DNA of 64,000 nucleotides from Cognatundibacterium rugosum (GCF_014284365.1 NZ_JACOGG010000007.1:124001-188000), one strand, 5' to 3'; counted from the first letter of the stretch, positions 26,194 through 35,747 are shown. A program made the numbers and translations. The notes: generated from the letters alone by a model not told the origin.

Positions 26194-27129
26194 ATGCTAC
26201 CCGCCTACATTACGCATCACGACTGTCTCCTGCACGATATGGGGGAGCAGCATCCGGAATCCCCAGCCCGGCTGGGTGCTGTCAACGATCAGTTACTGAT
26301 CCATGGGTTGCTCGATTATATGCATGCGTTTGATCCACCGCTGGTCACCCAACAACAGCTGACGCGTGCACACGATGACGCTTATCTGGATAATTTTGCC
26401 CAAACCGGAGCCAATGTGCCGGACGACGGCTATGTACAAATCGACCCTGACACCCGCATCAATGCTTACTCTTACCTGGCTGCGCAAAGAGCCGCAGGAG
26501 CCGCGGTGATGGCGGCGGAACTGGTTGCGAGCGGCAAAGCGCCGGTCGCGTTCTGCAATATCCGCCCACCCGGCCATCATGCGGAACGCGCAGCGGCTGG
26601 CGGATTCTGCTTTTTTAATAATATCGCGGTGGCCATTCTGCATGCGCTGGATACACAAGGCATCAACCGGTTGGCATTGCTCGACTTTGATGTACATCAC
26701 GGCAATGGCAGCGAAGATATTCTGGCGGGCGATCAGCGTGTTTTAATGTGTTCCAGCTTTGAAAAAGACATTTATCCGTTTTGCGGTGAAGTTCCCAAAG
26801 CGACTAATATGATTAATGTTGGCCTGCCTTCGCGTTCAGGTGGCAAGCTGTTCCGCGAAATGGTGGCGGCGCACTGGCTGCCTGCGCTGGACGCATTTGC
26901 ACCGGAGATGATCTTTATCTCAGCCGGATTCGATGCACATCGCGAAGATGACATGGGCAATCTGGGCCTGGTGGAGGCCGACTTTGCCTGGGTCACTAAA
27001 GAAATCGTGGCAGTCGCCAATAAGCATGCGCGTGGCCGCATTGTGTCCTGCCTGGAAGGCGGCTATGAATTGTCGCCGCTGGGACGCAGTGTCGCTGCGC
27101 ATGTACGGGTCTTGATCGGTGCGGATTAG
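26194..27129 (+). CDS. Histone deacetylase family protein (class II/AcuC-like amidohydrolase)
   Basis: A 311-residue zinc deacetylase. The catalytic His pair is His128-His129 in RPPGHHAE. Zinc ligands are Asp166 and His168 in DFDVHHGNG and Asp247 in SAGFDAHREDDMG. Family members remove acyl groups from lysines, polyamines or small amides in the cytosol. AAGGATAACCCA precedes the start. The next gene, 34 bp on, encodes a Pat/YfiQ-type protein acetyltransferase. A writer-eraser pair for protein lysine acetylation is therefore plausible, though the substrate could also be acetylpolyamine. Confidence 0.92.
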   Translation: MLPAYITHHDCLLHDMGEQHPESPARLGAVNDQLLIHGLLDYMHAFDPPLVTQQQLTRAHDDAYLDNFAQTGANVPDDGYVQIDPDTRINAYSYLAAQRAAGAAVMAAELVASGKAPVAFCNIRPPGHHAERAAAGGFCFFNNIAVAILHALDTQGINRLALLDFDVHHGNGSEDILAGDQRVLMCSSFEKDIYPFCGEVPKATNMINVGLPSRSGGKLFREMVAAHWLPALDAFAPEMIFISAGFDAHREDDMGNLGLVEADFAWVTKEIVAVANKHARGRIVSCLEGGYELSPLGRSVAAHVRVLIGAD

Positions 27130-27162
27130 GACGTTGTGGCACATCACTTAACAAAGACGATT

Positions 27163-29865
27163 ATGGACAAACACTACCTGTCATCCTTATTTTCTCCGCA
27201 ATCCATCGTGGTCTTTGCCGGACCACAGGAGTCGTCAGAACCGCAGGCTGATCAAGTTCCAGAACAACGCAACAGCCTTGCTAAAGTATTGGTGGCGGAT
27301 CTGCAGGCAAGCGGCTTTCAGGGTCCGGTCAGCTATCTGGACATCAACATGACAGGTACATTGGGTGATCTTGCAGCATCGCGTGCTGATCTGGCACTGA
27401 TCGCACTGCCGAATGCACAGTTAGCTGATGCCCTCGAAGTGGTAGGACGCATACAATGCCGGGCCGCGGTGATCGTGTCCAATGGAGTCGACAGCCAGCT
27501 TGCTGCGCATTTGTACCAAATTGCGCGTCAGCACAATATTCATTTACTGGGCCCGAATTGCATGGGTTTCCAGCGACCTAAAAATCAGCTCAATGCCAGC
27601 GTGCTGGGCAAACTGGCACGGCCGGGCAGCATTGCTGTCGTGTCGCAATCCGGAGCACTGGCCAGCTCTATCCTGGACTGGGCAGCAAAAAGCGGCATCG
27701 GCTTTTCAGCAGTGGTGTCATTGGGTGCAAATACCGTGGTGGATATCGCCCAGGTGCTGGACTTCCTGGCCGAAGACCGGCATACCCAGAGTATTGTGGT
27801 TTATCTGGAAGGCATACGCCATGCGCGGCGCTTCATGAGTTCGCTACGCGCAGCTGCCAACGCCAAACCGGTCATCGTACTCAAAGCAGGTCGTCAGCCG
27901 GATGGTTCAAAAGCGGCTTTAACTCATTCAGGCGCGATTGTCGGCAGCGATGCCATTTTCGATGCGGCCCTGCAACGCGCCGGCGCTGTGCGAGTGCGCT
28001 CTATGGTACAGATGTTTGCTGCCATCAAATGCCTGTCGGCGCGCTATTTGCCGGTGGGACGACGACTGGCAATCATCTCAAATGGCGGCGGCCCTGCCGT
28101 GCTGGCCGCGGATGTACTGAATGAACTGGGTCTGCAACTCGCCACGCTCTCCACCCCCGATGCAGAACAACTGACGACACGCTTATCACCGCTGGCTTGT
28201 GTGCGCGACATACTGGATCTGGGCCAGGATGCCGATGCCAGTCATTTCCGCGCTGCGATTCAGGCTTGCGCCCATAGCCAGCAAGTCGATGGCATGTTGG
28301 TAATCCTGTCACCTACCCCGGGCATTGATACCGGTACCATTGCGCAGGCACTGGCTGATGAGCAGCCGAATGTGGGCAAAACCATGATCAGTTGCTGGAT
28401 GGGCGATGAACAGGTCGCTGATGCACGCAAGATACTGTACCGGGCTGCGATACCAAGCTTCCGCACGCCTGAAGCCGCAGTCGACGCCTTCCATCATATT
28501 TCTCTGTTTCACCAGAACCAGCAATTGCTGCGCCAGGTGCCCTCACCCTTATCACAGCTGGCTAAGCCAGACATAGAAGGGGCGCGCATCCTGATTGAAA
28601 GTGTGCTGGCTGAACGCCGTAAAATTCTGACCGAAATGGAATCCAAAGCCTTGCTCGCGGCTTTTCATATTCCAGTCACCAAAACCATACTGGCACGCTC
28701 TGCGACTGAGGCCATGCTGGTAGCGAATCAGTTATGCTACCCGGTCGCACTTAAAATCGACTCACCCGACATCCCGCATAAATCCGATGTACAGGGTGTA
28801 GCACTCAATATAGGCAATGCCGCTGCGGTACGCGATACCTGGCAGGATATGCTGGCACGCATCAGCCGCTTGCGTCCTGACGCTAAAATTCATGGCGTCA
28901 CGGTACAGAATATGTCGGGCAAACCAGATGGGCGCGAGTTATTTATCGGTGTGTCGACCGATGAGTTATTTGGCCCGGTGATTTCCTTTGGCGTTGGCGG
29001 CGTGCTGATAGAACTGCTGACTGACCGCAGTATAGAACTGCCGCCACTGAATCAATTCCTGGCGCACAGACTGATAGAAAGAGTCAGATCATCCAGTATT
29101 TTGCAAGCATGGCGCGGTGCGCCCGCAGTCGATCGGGAAGCGCTGGAGCAAATCCTGTTACGCGTGTCGGAAATGGTATGCGCCCTGCCGCAATTGCGCG
29201 AAATGGATATCAACCCAGTCATCGTTGATGAGGATGGTGCGGTGGTGGTGGATGCGCGTATCGTGATCGACAATGTGGCACTCAAACCCGGCAACTACGA
29301 GCATTTGGCGATTTCGCCTTACCCGTCGGACTCGGAAATGGAATTCCCGCTGCGCGATGGCAGCCGCTACATCGTGCGACCCTTGCATCCACATGATGCC
29401 GGTATGCTGCAAACCCTGGTGCGTGGCTTGTCCGATGAAAGCCGCTATTTCCGCTTTGTTTCTTCGATTAAGGAGTTATCCGAGCGCATGCTGGCCAAAT
29501 TCACCCTGATCGACTATGACAGGGAAATGGCACTGGTGGCAATCTATCCGGAACGTACCGCCCTGCCCGATGGCGGCTTTGCAGAGACGGAAAAAATCAT
29601 CGGCGTGTCCCGCTACGTGACCAATCCCGACAAGAGCAGCTGTGAATTTTCTTTGCTGATCGCCGATGAATTCAATGGCCAGGGCCTGGGTTCACGCATG
29701 ATGCTGTCCATCATAGAAGTGGCACGTAACCGTGGGCTGAACCAGATCGAAGGTCTGGTACTGAGCAAAAATGCGTCCATGCTCAAGCTGATGCGTAGTC
29801 TGGATTTCCGGATACAGGCTTATGAAGATGATCCGGATTTCCGGCTCTGCGTGAAATCCCTATAA
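27163..29865 (+). CDS. Pat/YfiQ-type acetyltransferase: ADP-forming acetyl-CoA synthetase-like domains plus C-terminal GNAT
   Basis: A 900-residue cytosolic protein. It has a CoA-binding domain (about 1-130), succinyl-CoA-ligase-like domains (150-460), an ATP-grasp domain (about 490-700) and a GNAT domain (about 725-890; ISVSRY-type core then GQGLGSRMMLSIIEVARN). Relatives acetylate lysines, notably of acetyl-CoA synthetase. His255 in LTHSGAIVGSD sits where ADP-forming synthetases carry the phosphorylated His, so synthetase activity may not be lost; this is inference. The ATG at 27163 matches homologues (MDKHYLSSLFSP); GTG at 27136 is an alternative. It lies 34 bp after the deacetylase gene. 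Confidence 0.9.
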   Translation: MDKHYLSSLFSPQSIVVFAGPQESSEPQADQVPEQRNSLAKVLVADLQASGFQGPVSYLDINMTGTLGDLAASRADLALIALPNAQLADALEVVGRIQCRAAVIVSNGVDSQLAAHLYQIARQHNIHLLGPNCMGFQRPKNQLNASVLGKLARPGSIAVVSQSGALASSILDWAAKSGIGFSAVVSLGANTVVDIAQVLDFLAEDRHTQSIVVYLEGIRHARRFMSSLRAAANAKPVIVLKAGRQPDGSKAALTHSGAIVGSDAIFDAALQRAGAVRVRSMVQMFAAIKCLSARYLPVGRRLAIISNGGGPAVLAADVLNELGLQLATLSTPDAEQLTTRLSPLACVRDILDLGQDADASHFRAAIQACAHSQQVDGMLVILSPTPGIDTGTIAQALADEQPNVGKTMISCWMGDEQVADARKILYRAAIPSFRTPEAAVDAFHHISLFHQNQQLLRQVPSPLSQLAKPDIEGARILIESVLAERRKILTEMESKALLAAFHIPVTKTILARSATEAMLVANQLCYPVALKIDSPDIPHKSDVQGVALNIGNAAAVRDTWQDMLARISRLRPDAKIHGVTVQNMSGKPDGRELFIGVSTDELFGPVISFGVGGVLIELLTDRSIELPPLNQFLAHRLIERVRSSSILQAWRGAPAVDREALEQILLRVSEMVCALPQLREMDINPVIVDEDGAVVVDARIVIDNVALKPGNYEHLAISPYPSDSEMEFPLRDGSRYIVRPLHPHDAGMLQTLVRGLSDESRYFRFVSSIKELSERMLAKFTLIDYDREMALVAIYPERTALPDGGFAETEKIIGVSRYVTNPDKSSCEFSLLIADEFNGQGLGSRMMLSIIEVARNRGLNQIEGLVLSKNASMLKLMRSLDFRIQAYEDDPDFRLCVKSL

Positions 29866-29867
29866 AT

Positions 29868-29914
29868 CAGCCTGCTTCGGAGGCGCTCTGCGATTGAGTC
29901 TCAGGAGCAGGCTG
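29868..29914. repeat. 9-bp inverted repeat between converging genes
   Basis: CAGCCTGCT (29868-29876) and AGCAGGCTG (29906-29914) can form a hairpin in both transcripts between the Pat gene and the SGNH gene. The loop is long (29 nt) and there is no T-run, so it may be a barrier or Rho-related element rather than a classic terminator. Confidence 0.5.
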
Positions 29915-29921
29915 TGTAGTC

Positions 29922-31133
29922 TTAGCGCGACTTACGGCCACGTTGATACAGTTGGATAAACGACTCGTAGAAATCCGCACCACTGCGCTCATAGCCATCT
30001 TCAGTAAAATGGATCAGATCCTGACCTGCCAATGGTGGATTGGCCGCCGCATAGCGCTGTATGGAGCAGGCACCACCCATGGCTTTTTCCCAATCCCAAT
30101 ACAACAGTTTTTCCTCGATCGCGATTTGCTTTTGTATGGTTTGCACATTCCTGAGCGCAGCTGGGATTTTGTAACGGCAGCCGACTTGCTCGCCGGGGCC
30201 GGTTTTTCTGGCTGAATTGGGTGCGCCGATCAGCAATATCGCGGCTTGCGGGGCTGCGGCGCGCAGATTACGTACCGAGGTTTGCAAGTCGTTGTAATAC
30301 GCTTCAAAATCAGGCTTAACATCAAAGGCTTCGTTAGTCCCGTAGGACAAAATCAGCAAATCGGGTTTACGCCAGCGCAGCTGATCACGCAGGGCTTCCG
30401 GTTGCCAGCGCAGGATCACACGCTGCATCGCACCGACCACGCCCAGTGCATCCACCGTCACGCCAGGTGCCAGCGCATCAATGACGATGCCGCCCAGCTC
30501 TGCCGGTGTCTCGTCGGCGCGCAGAAAAAAACTGTTCTGCTCATTGCCAGCGCCATACACGTAACTGACTTGCCAATCCTGCGACAACGGCGCAGCCAGT
30601 TCGCGCTGTTCGCCATCCGGCATGACAATGCGCCAGCCACCCGACGTCACGTCACTGCTGCGGCGCGACCAGACGCTGACGCGCAGCGGGCCATTGACCG
30701 GAAATTTGGGCTGTATCTCCATGTAGGCACCAGAATCAGGTAAATTGGCGACGCCGCCTACCGGGAAATTCTCAGGGTTCGCGCGCGCGATACGGGTTTT
30801 CCAGTTACCGGCCATTTTCATCAAGACCTGGGCCGAACGTTGATTTTTGACGTAGCCCGGCGTAATCCAGCCTATGCCAGCATTGCCAAAACGTTGCTGC
30901 ATGCGGTCGCGAAACGCATGCGTAAAGTAATCGCCACCGGTATGCGAATCACCAAATTGCATAATCCTGAGCACATCCTTGCTTTCCCCACGTTCCAGCG
31001 CTGCCATCTGGCGCCAGACACGATGGATGTGAGGATCGCCATAATCCACAACCTGCGCCAGCCCTGCCGCCTGACTTAGTTGCGGCAGTAACAGGAACAG
31101 CGCAGTTAAACAGCTTAATGTGGATTTACGCAT
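29922..31133 (-). CDS. Exported SGNH/GDSL hydrolase
   Basis: A 403-residue periplasmic protein. The signal peptide is MRKSTLSCLTALFLLLPQ, cut near SQA-AGL. Block I is MQFGDSHTGGD (Ser63), block III SYGTNEA, and block V DLIHFTEDGY (Asp372, His375). An insert of about 100 residues rich in beta strands (FPVNGPLRVSVWSRRSSDV) lies between blocks I and III. Related proteins are acyl transferases or acetylesterases acting on peptidoglycan or exopolysaccharide. It is last of a three-gene operon with another SGNH protein and an MBOAT. The ATG at 31133 is preferred over TTG at 31142. Confidence 0.85.
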   Translation of the reverse strand: MRKSTLSCLTALFLLLPQLSQAAGLAQVVDYGDPHIHRVWRQMAALERGESKDVLRIMQFGDSHTGGDYFTHAFRDRMQQRFGNAGIGWITPGYVKNQRSAQVLMKMAGNWKTRIARANPENFPVGGVANLPDSGAYMEIQPKFPVNGPLRVSVWSRRSSDVTSGGWRIVMPDGEQRELAAPLSQDWQVSYVYGAGNEQNSFFLRADETPAELGGIVIDALAPGVTVDALGVVGAMQRVILRWQPEALRDQLRWRKPDLLILSYGTNEAFDVKPDFEAYYNDLQTSVRNLRAAAPQAAILLIGAPNSARKTGPGEQVGCRYKIPAALRNVQTIQKQIAIEEKLLYWDWEKAMGGACSIQRYAAANPPLAGQDLIHFTEDGYERSGADFYESFIQLYQRGRKSR

Positions 31134-31150
31134 CAGTTTCAATCAGTGGT

Positions 31151-32593
31151 TCAGGAAGAAGAGGAGGACGTCACAGACGTGGTGACTGGCGACGAGAGTA
31201 CACGACGCTCTTTGCGGCGCGGATGCGCAAGCGGACTGGAGACCGGACTGCTCACTGTTTGCGCGGCTGGCTGTACGACTGGACGTGGCGCCTGACTCAG
31301 GCTCTGCGTCGCGCTGTCATTCTGCGCCTGCTCTGTGTTGGCAGGCTGTGGCAACACGAACTGACGCATCACCAGTTGTGTGATCAGCTTATGCCCATCA
31401 CGCGTAAAATGCACGCCATCGCCACTACGGACCACAATCTGTTCACCGTTTTTGCCGGTAATCGTGCGCTGATACTCGTCGGCTTTGTCGCTCAGAATTT
31501 CACGCGTGGACAGATAGCGTGAGGTGCCGTCTTTCATTGCCCCCGCATACAATTGATTCAGCACCGGCACACCTTTCTGGATATTGTCTTTCCCCATATT
31601 CGGTGCGCCCAGCCAGAGTACTCTCACATGCTGAGAGTGCGCAAAGTTCAGGATACCTGCCACCCGCTCTGCGTACAGGCGGCGCCAGGTCTCGCTGCCG
31701 AAAGGCTCATATTTCCCGCCCAATACCATATCCCAGGTATCGTTGGCACCCATGAAGATCACCAGAATACTGATTTTTTCTTTAGGGATCAGTTCACGGA
31801 TGCGGCCCGGCCAGTCAAAATAATTCGGATACGTCAGCCCTGTGCTTTGCTTACTTACATCCAGTGCTTTGACCTGCACATTCTGCAAAGCACGCGCCAG
31901 ATGCGGTGCGACGCCTTGCATCATCGAGTCGCCGACCAGCAATACACGATCCGTCTTGGACAACACGATACGGCCGTCGTCTGCCAGCCGTGCAAACTGC
32001 GTCACAGCGGGCAGCTCTTCACTATCGCCGCTGTCAGCCTGTGCAAGTTGTGCTGAGACGGTATGTGATACAGATGCAGGCGCTGCTTCCGGATTCATGT
32101 TAGCAGCACTGACCGCCGCATCTGCGCCAGTCGAGTCATTTTCCTTCCGGCGCGCTGCAGTTTCTGTTTGCACTGTGCTCAGGGTACCTAATTGCTGAGC
32201 ATGCGCCTTCAGCGACAGGCCTGCCTGCGCCGAGCTCTTAATCACTGGCTCGGAGACTTGCACAAAATCCTGTTCTGAAAGCGCAGCTTTCCCGTACAAC
32301 AGCACATTTGCCGCCAACACCATACGCTGCTGTATTTCTGCCGCACCGGATAAACGGTTTTGCAGTGCAGATTCCAGCTGCGCACTGAGTACTGGCCCCT
32401 GACGCCACCAGGCATGCGGAATCGCCGTCGACAAACCCAGTTCGGCGTGACGCGTCTGCTGCCAGTACAAATCCAGCGCATCCTGACGCAACCAGGCGAT
32501 CAGCACCAGGCTAGAGCCCAATAAACTCAGCACCCGCAGCACAGTCGCTGGCTGCGGTTTACGTTCTGGATGATCACCAAAATACATATTCAT
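31151..32593 (-). CDS. Membrane-anchored DUF459-type SGNH hydrolase
   Basis: A 480-residue protein with one N-terminal membrane segment (VLRVLSLLGSSLVLIAWL). A variable stalk runs to about 200 and is followed by an SGNH domain: VGDSMMQG (Ser223), FMGANDTWD (Asn284) and DGVHFTRDGH (Asp392, His395). The C-terminal 70 residues are Pro/Ser/Gln-rich and end in a Ser run, so probably disordered. The domain should face the periplasm. It starts 5 bp after the MBOAT stop. By analogy with PatA/PatB-type systems it may transfer acetyl groups delivered by the MBOAT; that is inference. Confidence 0.85.
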   Translation of the reverse strand: MNMYFGDHPERKPQPATVLRVLSLLGSSLVLIAWLRQDALDLYWQQTRHAELGLSTAIPHAWWRQGPVLSAQLESALQNRLSGAAEIQQRMVLAANVLLYGKAALSEQDFVQVSEPVIKSSAQAGLSLKAHAQQLGTLSTVQTETAARRKENDSTGADAAVSAANMNPEAAPASVSHTVSAQLAQADSGDSEELPAVTQFARLADDGRIVLSKTDRVLLVGDSMMQGVAPHLARALQNVQVKALDVSKQSTGLTYPNYFDWPGRIRELIPKEKISILVIFMGANDTWDMVLGGKYEPFGSETWRRLYAERVAGILNFAHSQHVRVLWLGAPNMGKDNIQKGVPVLNQLYAGAMKDGTSRYLSTREILSDKADEYQRTITGKNGEQIVVRSGDGVHFTRDGHKLITQLVMRQFVLPQPANTEQAQNDSATQSLSQAPRPVVQPAAQTVSSPVSSPLAHPRRKERRVLSSPVTTSVTSSSSS

Positions 32594-32598
32594 TCTGT

Positions 32599-33990
32599 TT
32601 AGTACGAATAATACAAAAATGCAGGCACGCCAGAGGGGCCCAGATAATTAATCAGTAAGACGGTCAGTGTCACCGCCAACACTTGCAAGGGCCAAGGCGT
32701 TTTTTCCAGCCAGCGTACGGCCTGTCCTTGCCAGCGCTCATACCCTAATGCACCCGCAAAGAATACGCCCAGCAATAAGAACCCGGCCATCACATTCATT
32801 TGCAGCGGGCCGTCAGTACGTGTGAGTCCGGCCAGATAATGCAGCGCTTCCTGCCAGTTCTCAGCACGGAAAAATACCCAGGCCAGACAAACGAAGTGGA
32901 AGCTGAACACGGCACCGGCCAGACCCTGCACCCGCTTGCCAGTCAGGCGTTCAAAACCATTTTGCAGCACCATACCCAAACCATGTAAGGCACCCCAGAT
33001 CAGGTATTTCAGACTTGCGCCATGCCACAGACCGCTGATCAGCATAGCGTTGAAAATCGTCATCTGGGTCAGCCACCAGCCACCACGGTTGCCGCCCATG
33101 GGGATATACACATAATCCCGTATCCAGGTCGACAGCGAGATATGCCAGCGGCGCCAGAATTCACGCAGACTGGTCGCCAGATAAGGCTGGTTAAAGTTAT
33201 CTGCCAGACGATAACCCAACAATAACGCGAGCGCGATCACCAGATCGGAATAACCGCTGAAGTCAAAATAAATCTGTATCGCAAATGCATACATACCGAC
33301 CAGCAGCTCCAGCCCTTGATAGGCATCCGGATTGGCAAACAGTGGTTTGACCCAGGCATCGGCCAGCCAGCTGGCCAGCCAGACTTTCTTGATCATTGCA
33401 CTTAGCAGCAGACAAAGCGCCAGCGCCGGGCGCTGAATTTCACGCTGTTCACTTGCTTCGATTTGACTTATTAAGCCGGCAGGTCTGCAAATCGGTCCCG
33501 CAAACAAGGTCGGAAAAAAGGCCAGATACAGGCTGCCATCCAGCCAGGAAGCGGGTTCACGCTCACCGCGTGCGAGCGCAACCAGATAGGCTATCGATTG
33601 AAAAGTGTAGAACGAAATCCCGACCGGCAGAATGATATCAAGTGCCGGAATCGCCCATTGCCAGTGAAAAAACGCCGCAACGCTTAACATGCCTTCACGG
33701 AAGAAATCAAAGTATTTGAATACGGCCAGGTTCGCCACCGACAGCGTAATCGCGATCGCTGGCAAACTGCGTCTGAGTGTGGGTCGCCAGCTGACAAGCT
33801 GACTGGTCAGACTGATAAACGAAGAATAAACCGCTAGCACAGCCGCAAAACGCCAGTCTATCGAGGCATAGATGCCGTAACTGGCCGCCAGCAAAGACAA
33901 TTTCTGCGCAAGCGGCCATTTCATCAAAGACCAGTACAGCACCAGAAACAGAAAAAAAACGAGCGCAAACTCAGGAGACAAATAACTCAT
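32599..33990 (-). CDS. MBOAT family O-acyltransferase (AlgI/PatA-like)
   Basis: A 463-residue polytopic inner-membrane protein. The active-site His323 is in ISGLWHGASLKY and the second conserved His283 in FWRRWHISLSTWIRDYVYIP; FDFSGYSDLVI is also typical. Members move acetyl groups from cytosolic acetyl-CoA across the membrane for O-acetylation of alginate, peptidoglycan or other cell-surface polymers. It heads an operon with two SGNH genes. No alginate or other polysaccharide synthesis genes are close by, so peptidoglycan or a general polymer is as likely as alginate. Confidence 0.93.
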   Translation of the reverse strand: MSYLSPEFALVFFLFLVLYWSLMKWPLAQKLSLLAASYGIYASIDWRFAAVLAVYSSFISLTSQLVSWRPTLRRSLPAIAITLSVANLAVFKYFDFFREGMLSVAAFFHWQWAIPALDIILPVGISFYTFQSIAYLVALARGEREPASWLDGSLYLAFFPTLFAGPICRPAGLISQIEASEQREIQRPALALCLLLSAMIKKVWLASWLADAWVKPLFANPDAYQGLELLVGMYAFAIQIYFDFSGYSDLVIALALLLGYRLADNFNQPYLATSLREFWRRWHISLSTWIRDYVYIPMGGNRGGWWLTQMTIFNAMLISGLWHGASLKYLIWGALHGLGMVLQNGFERLTGKRVQGLAGAVFSFHFVCLAWVFFRAENWQEALHYLAGLTRTDGPLQMNVMAGFLLLGVFFAGALGYERWQGQAVRWLEKTPWPLQVLAVTLTVLLINYLGPSGVPAFLYYSY

Positions 33991-34170
33991 ACATGAACAA
34001 CAAAATTGAGGATAGCGCTGACAACGACCTGTAATCAGTCAAAGACTCATGCGGTTAAACCAAGGTACGCCTGACTACGCCCAACCATGCCTCCGTTAGC
34101 GATTTGGTCAACGCAATCTGGGGGACCCTTGAGTCACATCAGGAAAACAAAGCTGCGCGCCTGAGCTGGC

Positions 34171-34187
34171 AATTGGTATTTCCAATT
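34171..34187. promoter_or_regulatory. Inverted repeat upstream of the MBOAT operon
   Basis: AATTGG and CCAATT are separated by TATTT. It lies about 180 bp upstream of the MBOAT start and 33 bp beyond the stop of the hydroxyacid dehydrogenase gene, next to an AT-rich TAGAAT that could be a -10 box on the reverse strand. Operator function is a guess. Confidence 0.3.
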
Positions 34188-34219
34188 TACATTATTCTAA
34201 CATTGACTGACACCGATGG

Positions 34220-35212
34220 TCAGTAAGCTTGTTGTCTGTTGACACCTGCAGGCAACAAGCCCTGCTCGCGATAACGCTTTACATTGCCTGCGACTATCTG
34301 TGCCGCACTCTCTTTATCCGTCGGCGCAGAACAATGTGGCAGCACGGTTACAGCAGGATGTGTCCACTGCCAGCTGTCCGGCGGCAGCGGCTCGACCGCA
34401 AACACATCCAGCACCGCGTGCTGCAAATGCGTGGCATCCAGCGCTGTGCGCAAATCCTGTTCGACCACGATGGGACCACGTGCAAAATTAATCAGACTGG
34501 CACCTGCGGGCAGCATGGCCAGCCGTTGAGCATTAATCAAGCCCGTCGTTGCGGCAGTGAGTGGCAGCAGGCATACCAGGATATCAGTCTGCGCCAGCAT
34601 CGCCGCCAGGCCCGCCTCGCCGCTATAACAATCGACGCCATCTAAATGCTTCTGCGTGCGGCTCCAGCCCAGCACAGGAAAACCAGCCTGCTGCAAACTG
34701 CGCGCTGCCGCCTCACCCAACGCACCCAGTCCCAGCAAACCTATCTTACGCTGTGCCGCACGGCGATATACTTGCGACTGCCAGCGTTGTTCTTTTTGCT
34801 GCTGCAAATAACGCGGCATATCACGATGCAGGTAAAGCACCCAGGCCAGCACGGCCTCAGCCATCGTTGCCGCGAGACGCGGATCGATCAGTCTGACAAT
34901 ATGCACCTGACTGTCCTGCATTTCAGCCAACAGACGCTCTACCCCGGCCCATACGGAATGCAGCCAGACCAGATTCGGACAGGCTGCCAACTCAGCCGGA
35001 TCAGGATTGGCAACTATCGCAACCGTCACTGCCGCTTGATCAGCTGGACTCAAAGCAGAAAAGGGCACGATGCGCTCGTCTGGCATGGCTGCCTGCAAAG
35101 CCGCCACCCAGGCATCGGTCGCGGCATAGCCAGGAGCGGCCAAAAAAGGAAGTGGGGGAAGCGAAGGACGCAAATCAGCAAAGGCATTGGTGGATACAGC
35201 AGAATTCGGCAT
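34220..35212 (-). CDS. ghrA: D-2-hydroxyacid dehydrogenase, GhrA-like (glyoxylate/hydroxypyruvate reductase)
   Basis: A 330-residue NAD(P)-dependent oxidoreductase. The Rossmann motif is GLLGLGALGEAAARSL and WSRTQK beyond it favours NADPH. Catalytic Arg is in NFARGPIVVEQ, Glu in DVFAVEPLP and His in LPHCSAPT. The substrate-side N domain is short, as in GhrA. It would reduce glyoxylate and hydroxypyruvate in the cytosol. An extension of about 15 residues before DLRPSLP suggests the start could be slightly internal. It diverges from the RNase H-like gene and stands alone. Confidence 0.88.
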   Translation of the reverse strand: MPNSAVSTNAFADLRPSLPPLPFLAAPGYAATDAWVAALQAAMPDERIVPFSALSPADQAAVTVAIVANPDPAELAACPNLVWLHSVWAGVERLLAEMQDSQVHIVRLIDPRLAATMAEAVLAWVLYLHRDMPRYLQQQKEQRWQSQVYRRAAQRKIGLLGLGALGEAAARSLQQAGFPVLGWSRTQKHLDGVDCYSGEAGLAAMLAQTDILVCLLPLTAATTGLINAQRLAMLPAGASLINFARGPIVVEQDLRTALDATHLQHAVLDVFAVEPLPPDSWQWTHPAVTVLPHCSAPTDKESAAQIVAGNVKRYREQGLLPAGVNRQQAY

Positions 35213-35297
35213 GGTCGTTCAATCTGAACTTCGGAAAAGCGCATAGCATAGAACTTTCCGCATAAAATTGCAGGTTTTTCAGCCTGCAATAACGCTT

Positions 35298-35747
35298 ATG
35301 CCTAAACCACCTGCCCCCGACTCCAGGCTCAATCTCAGTCCCGCCGACTGGCTGGCCTGGTTCGATGGTTCTTGCAAGCCCAATCCGGGGGCCTGTCAGA
35401 TCGCCTGCATTTTGCAGGGACCGGACGGCCAGCGCATCACACATACTCAGGCGGCAGGCCACGGTGACAGCAGCGACGCCGAATACCAGGCGCTGATCCT
35501 TTGCCTGCAACTGGCCCAGCGCCATGTCGCGCCCAGCCAGTCGCTGCGCATCCATGGTGACAGCCAGGTGGTGATTGACGATGTGCTGGCACGCTATGGC
35601 AAAACTTCAGCCCTGCTCGCGCATTACCGCGAGCGCTGCCTGCAGTTGCTAAGTGCGTTGGCGAATACACAAACAGCCTGCGATCTGCAATGGATACCGC
35701 GCCATAAGAATATCGAAGCCGACCAGTTAATGCGTGCCCAGTCCTGA
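35298..35747 (+). CDS. RNase HI-like protein
   Basis: A 149-residue RNase H-fold protein. Catalytic acids are visible as the Asp of WFDGSCKPNPG, Glu of DAEYQAL, Asp of IHGDSQVVID and Asp of NIEADQLM, in the expected order. It lacks the basic handle helix region of E. coli RnhA, so it belongs to the shorter RNase HI-like group. It would cut the RNA strand of RNA-DNA hybrids. The ATG at 35298 (MPKPPAPDSRLN) is chosen; a TTG ten codons upstream is unlikely. The gene is single and divergent from ghrA. Confidence 0.87.
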   Translation: MPKPPAPDSRLNLSPADWLAWFDGSCKPNPGACQIACILQGPDGQRITHTQAAGHGDSSDAEYQALILCLQLAQRHVAPSQSLRIHGDSQVVIDDVLARYGKTSALLAHYRERCLQLLSALANTQTACDLQWIPRHKNIEADQLMRAQS

